Below, in pieces: positions 56,920-64,000 of a stretch of DNA of 64,000 nucleotides; positions within the stretch are counted from its first letter, which is position 1; each line of letters begins with the position of its first letter. The stretch lies in the NCBI GenBank assembly GCA_027943335.1, contig BSBK01002058.1, positions 588,501 through 652,500 of the forward strand. Direction: 5' to 3'. Source of the stretch: Chamaecyparis obtusa (taxonomy: Eukaryota > Streptophyta > Pinopsida > Cupressales > Cupressaceae). Position numbers and translations under genes: made by a program. The notes under the pieces were generated by a model that did not search any database, was not told where the DNA came from, and was given only the letters and a program-made list of their open reading frames with translations.

Positions 56920-57740
56920 ATTATGATAGAGATTGTTGTTGCTCTATCTGATGCTGAATTTGAGGATGTCAAGGATTGCACTACAACAAAGAAAATGTGG
57001 GATAACCTTTCTCTAGTTTATGGTGGTGATGTGAATGTGATGAGAGCTAGAGCTGAAATCTTGAGAGGTAGATTTGATGACATGAAGATGAACGAAGGAG
57101 ATAATATTACACAGTACACAAGCTGAATCAAAGAGGTAGTTAATGCTATCTAAGGAGCTAGTGGTATTATTTATGATGATATAGTGGTAAGTAAGATACT
57201 GAGAACCTTGTTTCTTGTTTATGCAATCAGAATATCTGCTATTCATGAAATTAGGTCTACACCTAATAGAACTCTTACTCTTGATAGTCTGATTAGAAAG
57301 TTAAGAACTTTTGAGCTGAATAATTTTGACAATAGTGTTGTACCAATTTTTGAGTCTTCTTTTATGTCATTTCTTAAGATTGGTAAATCTAGCAGTAAGC
57401 ATAATATAAGGAATAAAAGTGATATTAATACTGATGATGAGCTTGATGAGCTTGAAGCACTTATAGACTGGAGACTGCAAAAAGGTAAAGGTAGATATAA
57501 GGGAAAGTTACCTTTAGGTTTTTTTAATTGTAAAGAGGTTGGGCATATTGTTGCTAGATGTCCTAAGAAGAAAGAGGATGATAAAGAAAAAGACCAATCT
57601 AGTTATGGGAAGTATGGTAGAAGAAACAATAGAGGTTGTCGACGCTATAATAGAGACAACTGAGATCACAAAGATAAGGCAAAGAAGGCATGTTACCTTT
57701 CTGAAGAAGATGACTCTGACACTAACACCAATGATGATAA
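56920..57740 (+). pseudogene. Copia gag
   Basis: Gag builds the virus-like particle. UBN2-type words are visible: CTTTKKMWDNLSLVYGGD, ARAEILRGRFDDMKMNEGD and ILRTLFLVYAI. A basic part is followed by the zinc knuckle FFNCKEVGHIVARCPKKK, whose first Cys is lost (TGT to TTT, a transversion). Stops are TGA at 57,124-57,126 and TAA near 57,151. Upstream of 56,920 the frame is broken, so the N-terminus is uncertain. An acidic linker (SEEDDSDTNTNDDNE) leads to protease. Confidence 0.85.
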
Positions 57741-57744
57741 TGAG

Positions 57745-58240
57745 GTGGTTTTTGTTGCAATGAAAGATGATTCAAAAGAGGAGGAAAGGTATGTAGAAAC
57801 ATCACTTATTTCTAAAGATAGTAAGAATGATACTTGGATCATTGATAGTGGTTGTACACATCACATGAATGGTGATGAAGATAAGTTTGATCATCTTGAG
57901 CATTATAATGGAGGATCAATGAAAATGGGAAATGACACACCTTGCATGGTTAAAGGAAAATGATCTATTTTATTGAATGATAAAATTAGATGTGATAATG
58001 CATACTAGGAAAAAGGACTTAATTACAATTTGTTGAGTGTAGCACAGCTGAATAACTCAGGTCACCGAGTTGCATTTGAAAGCAAGAAGGTGAAAATCTA
58101 TGTTGAAAATAGAAAGTCTGTTATAACAGGTGGACAATCAAAAGATAATTTACTTTATCTTGATAGTGCTAAGACTTCTTTTTTACTGGTGAAAAATGAA
58201 GATGCATGGTTATGGCATAAGAGGAACTATGCCATGTAAA
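57745..58240 (+). pseudogene. Copia aspartic protease and linker
   Basis: WIIDSGCTHHMNG at about 57,835-57,870 carries the intact DSG active site of copia proteases. NYNLLSVAQLNNSGH follows, as expected at the end of the domain. TGA at 57,961-57,963 and a TAG near 58,007 interrupt it. The frame ends just inside the HHCC region (WLWHKR, 58,239). Confidence 0.88.
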
Positions 58241-59165
58241 TTTTGATAACATGATTAAGATTAGTAGAAAGAGAAAAGTTAGAGGATTGCCTAGTCTAAC
58301 CAAACCTAATCATGTTATGTGCCATCAATGTTACAAAGGAAAGATGAAAAAATCTAGTTTTAAAAGTAAGGACTATTCATCTAAAGGAATTTTCAAGTTG
58401 GTTCACACTAACTTATGTGATCCTATGAGAAATCAAAGCTACTATGGTGATAGATAATTTATTTTGTTTATTGATGACTATACTAGATTGATGACAATTA
58501 TGTTCTTGAAAGAAAAATCTGAGGCATTCAAACTGTTGAAATGGTATAAGGCTAAAGTTGAAAAAGAAACTGGAAAAATATTGAAATTCTTAAGGTACAA
58601 TAGAGGAGGTGAGTTTGTTTCTGATGAATTCACTAACTTATGTAATGAGCATGGTATATAAAAGGGTAGGTTTATGCACCTAGAACACCATAGCATAATG
58701 GAATTACTGAAAGGAGAAACCAATTCATTATTGATTGTGCTAGACCATTGATGATAGAGAAAAATGTTGCACAGATGTACTAGAGAGAAGATGTTAGCAC
58801 AACATTATATGTCTTGAACTGAGTTCAACTGAAGAAAGACACAAACATGAAACCTTACGAGTTATTGTTTGGATAGACACAGAGTGTAAGTTATTTCAGA
58901 ATCTTTGGTAGCAAGTGTTATATTCTGAAAGATGATAGAAATGGTAAATTTGACTCTAAAGGTGATGAAGGAATATTCTTGGGATATTCTACTAAGAGTA
59001 AAGCTTATAAATGTTTGAATATGGTTACTAATAAGATGATAGAAAGTGATAATGTTAGAGTTGATGAGTTTGCTGAAAAGAATGATGAAGAAAGCATGAA
59101 GGAGCTAGAAAATTATGGTAGGTTTACTTATGTTGAAGATCCAGATTATCTACTGAGGCCATAGG
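58200..59165 (+). pseudogene. Copia integrase with two catalytic Asp codons mutated
   Basis: Integrase joins element DNA to the genome. The zinc part spans WLWHKR...CHQCYKGKMKKSSF. The core has HTNLCDPM where HTDLCGPM is usual, FIDDYTRL, LRYNRGGEF where the second Asp is usual, and NGITERR-type words with the Glu kept (58,709-58,711, frame shifted). Asp-to-Asn codons are at 58,410-58,412 and 58,599-58,601. A C-terminal part (ELLFG.TQSVSYFRIFGSKCY, GIFLGYSTKSKAYK) runs to about 59,162. Stops and two or more frameshifts are present. Confidence 0.9.
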
Positions 59166-59404
59166 TTGATTCTACCGAGAATCGATAAAATACTACTGAG
59201 AATCAGCACATACAATCCAAGAATCGGGAAGAAGCTACTGAGTAGGAAAATGAACCTGAGTCAAATGATGAGTAGAGAAGAGATTAAGTGCTAGCAAGAT
59301 TTGTTAGAAGACACCATCCAGAGAATCAAATGATTGGAGATATGGAAGCTAGCATGTTGACCAAAATTAAGTTAATACAAAACACATGCTTAGTTTGTGA
59401 GTTT
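59166..59404 (+). pseudogene. Copia integrase-to-RT linker
   Basis: Acidic, Asn/Glu-rich linker words (ENEPESNDE) and RHHPENQMIGD, then a decayed NTCLVCEF at the RT lead-in, cut at the solo LTR. The sequence continues at 63,148. Confidence 0.75.
59400..59404. repeat. Target-site duplication AGTTT, left
   Basis: AGTTT directly precedes the TG of the inserted LTR and recurs at 63,148-63,152. Confidence 0.9.
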
Positions 59405-60354
59405 TGTCATGCCCCGCAAGGGAACCAGGGAAGAGAACAAAGATTCTCTTTAGATAAGAAAACCTAAGTAGTGATTTATAAAAAAAAAATTAATTTTTTT
59501 TTTAAAAATGAATTACTTGAACAAAACTTAAACATAGTTTATCTTAGATTCCTCCCCTAAGGTTCCCTTCTATTTCACGAAATATTCATTTTAAATCCAT
59601 TAATTAACTACCTCATAGCATTGAAGATTCTTTATAAGGAAAATACAAAATGCTTTTCATTTCAACTTGACATTTGAATCCATCTATATTCTTAAGTATC
59701 CTTTGTATATAATATAACATTAAAGGTGTTAATACTACATAATAGATTCATCTAAAAATTTGAAAACATTACACATAGGAAATAATACATTTGATGCACT
59801 AACTTTCCCTTAATCAGAAAACTAATCTACTTGAAACCTTACAAAAACCTTTTCACATCATTTACATAAAGCTCATAATTTCCCCTTTCCTTTTTCCTAA
59901 TTCTACCCACTCCACATACATCATTTTGAAATACATTATTTATTACATTACATTCATCTCCTCTTGGGTGGTCACAATAATCTTTACATCATGAAAGATA
60001 GATACAAGTCTTTATTCTTCAAAATAGGAACACTATGCAAGCATGAATCCATAAGCACTGTGACTACAAGAGATACCTAGATAAATATTTACCACCCAAC
60101 CATGTGGATACCAAAAGGCCCACTCCCCCATTCTAGGAGATAAACACCAAGGTTCACAAGGAAGTGATAACAACTAGGACATACCTAGGGTTGGGGTAAT
60201 CTTTCTCAAATAGCAACTGAAAAGAAGATCAAGGTACCAACATTTCCTAAGGGCTCTTAGGCTGGGTAGAAAATCTAAACAACAGAATATGTGAGTGTCC
60301 TTAGGTTTTCTACCCTTAACCCAAACATCATATACACATCACACATGAATTAAA

Positions 60355-60420
60355 ATATTTCTAGGAAAGTTTAGGAAAGTTTAGAAATGTTTAGGAATGT
60401 TTAGGAAAGTTTAGGGTAGT
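60355..60420. repeat. Short AGGAAAGTTT tandem repeat
   Basis: Five to six copies of a 10-11-bp unit (TTTAGGAAAG / TTTAGGAATG), followed by CCCTAAACCCTAA-like words. Confidence 0.85.
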
Positions 60421-60771
60421 TCTAGTCCACCAAACAACCCTAAACCCTAATTATGAAACCTAAACCTTATTCAAGAATCTAAAAGAACCATATAACCTTA
60501 ACCAAACAAGTATTGAACATATATAGTTTATACAAAAATTCTTCATGCATAACACAATGCTACCTCTACGAAAACCTCCTATGCTTGAAATTTGGCTAAG
60601 TCTGAATTTCTGAAATCTCAAATTCTAGAAGTTGCATCTTAACTCCTATGAAGCTGAAACCTATCTATATCATCCTGAAAGGTACCTAATTCCTTTATAC
60701 AAGTATAAGTTGAAGTATAAGAAAATATTGTAACTTATACTTAAAATTTATACTTGTATAATTCCTCTCTT

Positions 60772-60997
60772 CCTCAGTTGAAATTAACACTAGTCTTGCT
60801 CGGTGGAAACTAACACCAGTCTTCCTCAGTTGACACTAGCACCGGTCTCCCTCAGTTGACACTACACCAATCTTCCTTAGTTGACACTGTAACAATCCTC
60901 CTCGGTGGACACTGCACCGACCCTCCTTGGTGGACACTGCACCGATCTTCCTCGGTTGACACTACATCGATCCTCCTCGGTTGACACTACACGGATT
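60772..60997. repeat. 25-26-bp minisatellite, about nine units
   Basis: The unit is close to CCTCGGTTGACACTACACCG followed by ATCTT. It is GC-richer than its surroundings. Units differ mostly at CG sites (CTCGG / CTCAG / CTTGG), consistent with CpG decay. Confidence 0.93.
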
Positions 60998-62369
60998 GCT
61001 AGAAACTGTAGAGATGACTGTCAACTCCGATTTGTGGGTAAATCTGGGCATTAAGGGGACTATGGTTTCCTAATCTGAGAATGACCCATTTGAGGTCTTC
61101 AAATTTCCCATTGTAAATGGCCATCAATCCATCCTATCTATCCCACAAATCTGTCCTAACTCTAGATGAAGAAAGATGGTGCAAAAATAGATATGGAACA
61201 ATAGGGTTGTAATAGAAGTTCTAAAGCCTGGAAGCACTTATGGATATCCTGGATAAGAAAGGAGATACAAGGAGATGACTAAGGACTCTACAACATCTCT
61301 ATACATGCAGAAATATTCATATACATACATCATGGAAAATAATTTCAAAAAACATAATCCTAAACTCCAAATCACTAATACGGGTACAACATATATATGT
61401 ATAACATAATCATTCTAAAATTTACATAGACAATAAAACACACATAGAGCACATTCAACCAGACTCTCATACAATTACATATCACAAGGGAGAGTTATCT
61501 CTCAGGATAGATTCCAACCCGAAGTCTTACGGAGATTCAGTTGATGAAGAAGGATCCAATCCTCCCGAACTCTTCCAACACTCCTTCTCATCCTCCCGGT
61601 ACAACCTCCAGCCTCTACTAGAAACAAAGAAATATCAATCTCAGAGAACCATGAATCCTCTCCTCACAAATATAATTTTCCTACAAACGTTTCTTCTCAA
61701 ATCCACTCCTATCCCCCCTCTCACATAGGAAATCCTTCTTGTATATAGATTCGAGGAGGTGGTTGCACGAGTAATCCAACTGATCAAACCATCCTAAGTA
61801 TAATAATTATTTTTTAATAATATAGTTTGTTAAACCATTCCTGTGAAGGGATAAATACATATTATTAAATAGAATTGTAAATCTATGTCTCCCAAATTTA
61901 AGGGTGATAAAATATTATTTAATAAGGTTATAATCTTTGTCTCCTAAATTTAAGGATGCCAATATAGATAAATAAAGGTTTTAGGAATAATTTACTAACA
62001 ACCATGGTAAAAGAATTTACCAAACATATCTCCATTAAATAAAAGTAACATAGATTTATTATTATCTAACAATAATAATTTTCTTCACATAATTTAATTA
62101 ATTTATTATATAATAATTTATATTTATATATGTATTCATAGGCATATGTGTGCACCCATATGCTTATGTGTACACATACAATAATCAAATCACATTATTA
62201 TTAACATTACACTAATCAAATATTGTGACCATTATTATTTAAGCCAAATATTAAGCAAGTCATCATCTTATTAATATTACAACTAATTAAACATCATGAC
62301 TATTATTATTTAAACCAAATACATTATAATTTAAGTCCACTACTAATTTATATCCATAAAATACAATCA

Positions 62370-62477
<108 letters not shown>

Positions 62478-63147
62478 TATGGTAAAATAAGACATTCCTT
62501 ATACACATAATCTGGATCACAATATAAACCTTTCAAAACATGAAAGCAACAAATCCAACAAACAAGATACATCATCCACATAGGAGACTGACTCGGGACT
62601 CCCCACTTAAGGGTAAAAGGGTCAGAGGTAGAGTTCCTTCTCATGGAACCTTAGTGATATCTCCTTAACAACAACAATGATCAAGGATTTTGAGGGATCA
62701 CTTAGACCTATGAAGCTAGGTGTACACGATACCTGGTACCTACAATCCTACATCACCAAGAAGAGATACATGTATACATATGGATATACATACAAATTAG
62801 ATATATGAAAATAGATGACCAGGATCAATACATCGTGTGGACCTCACCCAAGTGAGTAACTACGACTTCAACCTAAGTCATGAAAACACACCGAACACAC
62901 ATCCATGAAACATAAAACATCATGATAATGGTTAGATTCAAATCCTTGGGTTAGCTCCATAAAACATATAAAGATAAATGGTTTTCTAATACCATAAACA
63001 TATAAAGGATAACCATAAATGTGCATAGGAATAATCTAATAAACATATCATCATCCACAAAACATAATGTAAATATATGGTTCTAACCATCATAATAGAA
63101 TGTCCAAAACAGAAAGTCCAAGTATCACAAAAGGAGAGGGTATTACA

Positions 63148-63152
63148 AGTTT
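63148..63152. repeat. Target-site duplication AGTTT, right
   Basis: Second copy of AGTTT after the solo LTR. Confidence 0.9.
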
Positions 63153-64000
63153 GAACCTAATAATGGTAGGGATGCATTTGAAAATGAGGAATGGATCAAT
63201 GCTATGAAAAAGGAAATTAAATGAATTGAGAAGAATAAAACATGGACTTTAGTGCCTAGACTGATATATAAAAATGTTATTGGTACTAAGTGGATTTTCA
63301 AGAATAAGTTGAATGAAAATGGAAAGGTCACTAGGAATAAGGAAAGACTTGTTTGCAAGGGATCTGCAAAGGAATAAGGTATTGATTATGGTGAAATCTT
63401 GCACCTATTGCTAGAATAGAAGGAGTTTGCATATTACTTTCTTATTCTGCAGATAACGGATTTAAAGTATATAGAATGGATGTGAAATCATCTTTTCCGA
63501 AAGGAATTCTTGAGGAGGAGGTCTACACAGAAAAACTGGAAGGGTTTGTTGATCAAAATAAGAAAGACATGGTATGTAGATTGCACAAAGCCTTATATGG
63601 ATTGAAACAAGCACTGAGTGCATGGTATGAAAGACTACGTGCTTATCTTATAAGTATTAGTTTTGTAATAACTAGTGAAAATAGTAATTTGTACATGAAA
63701 GGAGGATGTAATGATAACATTTTGATTGCTGAGATATTTGTTGATGATATAATCCTTGGAGGAAAAGATCTAAGTTGCAATTTTTTTTCTGATGACATGA
63801 AAAAGGAATTTGAGATGTCTATGTTTGGAGAGATTAAATTCTTTCTAGGTTTTTAGGTTATACAATAGAAAGATGGGATTTTCATCACTCAATCAAAATA
63901 CATTAAAGAAGTATTTAAAACTTTTGGCATGGAAGATGCTAAACCAATTGAAACATTGATGGTAACTGGCTCTAAATTGATAAAGGATGATGAATCTGGA
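63153..64000 (+). pseudogene. Copia reverse transcriptase, 5' part, cut by the window end
   Basis: RT copies the element RNA. Words in order: EEWINAMKKEIK, NKTWTLVPR, VIGTKWIFKNKLNENGKV, RLVCKGSAKE, then after a frameshift MDVKSSFPKGILEEEVY (about 63,479-63,530), LHKALYGLKQALSAWYERL and the active site FVDD at 63,737-63,748, then EIKFFLGF. Both catalytic Asp residues of FVDD and that of MDVKS are kept. Stops at about 63,223 (TGA), 63,377 (TAA) and 63,854 (TAG) and a frameshift near 63,410-63,470 inactivate it. The rest of RT, RNase H and the 3' LTR lie outside. Confidence 0.92.

Larger units (their letters stand above)
56672..59404 (+). mobile_element. Ty1/copia retrotransposon, 5' internal part
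   Basis: Primer site, gag, protease and integrase in copia order (integrase before RT), interrupted at 59,405 by a solo LTR and continued at 63,148 with RT. The frame is shared from gag through protease (about 56,750-58,239) and shifts near 58,240. Stops are mainly transition-type. Confidence 0.9.

Noticed and set aside
60440..60460. CCCTAAACCCTAA words resembling plant telomere repeat
   Set aside because: Only two units, embedded in an LTR next to an AGGAAAGTTT repeat; not an interstitial telomere array.

Overview
This 64-kb window looks like intergenic DNA of a seed plant with a very large, transposon-filled genome. A gymnosperm (conifer-like) genome is my best guess, but nothing here proves it. 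The base composition is AT-rich. Every long reading frame I can place is a damaged retroelement or a decayed gene fragment. I found no intact host gene, rRNA, tRNA, CRISPR array or bacterial-type signal. In-frame stops are mostly TAG/TAA/TGA at positions where CAG/CAA/TGG/CGA is expected, which fits long-term cytosine deamination of methylated, silenced DNA.

Layout, left to right. (1) 0.1-2.0 kb, minus strand: pseudogene with a plant mobile domain (PMD, aminotransferase-like family), with candidate splice sites and an intron full of GTCAA/TTGAC repeats. (2) 2.6-4.0 kb: LTR-like stretch with a TATA box. (3) 4.4-7.05 kb: 30-bp minisatellite split by a 957-bp element with 23-24-bp terminal inverted repeats. 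(4) 8.8-9.4 kb and again 11.2-11.4 kb, minus strand: duplicated fragments of an ankyrin-repeat gene. (5) 11.4-14.4 kb: LTR-like DNA and a 166-bp tandem duplication. (6) 14.5-22.1 kb: decayed Ty3/gypsy element of Tat type (gag, protease, RT, RNase H, a second RNase H, integrase). (7) 22.6-47.4 kb: a nest. An old LTR (starts 22,617, appears to resume after 44.3 kb) is interrupted by a plant L1-type LINE with an RNase H domain. That LINE is interrupted inside its reverse transcriptase by an 8,872-bp non-autonomous LTR retrotransposon (28,011-36,882, target duplication GTATG). A 4.7-kb block of unidentified coding remnants lies between the end of ORF2 and a LINE-like 3' tail. (8) 47.9-53.65 kb: second LTR-element remnant with five tandem zinc knuckles, a long unrecognised reading frame, two polypurine tracts and an LTR. 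(9) about 55.3-64.0 kb: Ty1/copia element running off the window, interrupted by a 3,743-bp solo LTR (59,405-63,147, target duplication AGTTT).

The best-supported new material is the gag-only element with 2.9-kb LTRs, whose boundaries, target duplication and primer site can all be read. The most intriguing material is the unidentified 39.35-44.06 kb block. Its three successive decayed reading frames do not look like transposon proteins and might be an endogenous viral fragment, but that identification is tentative.
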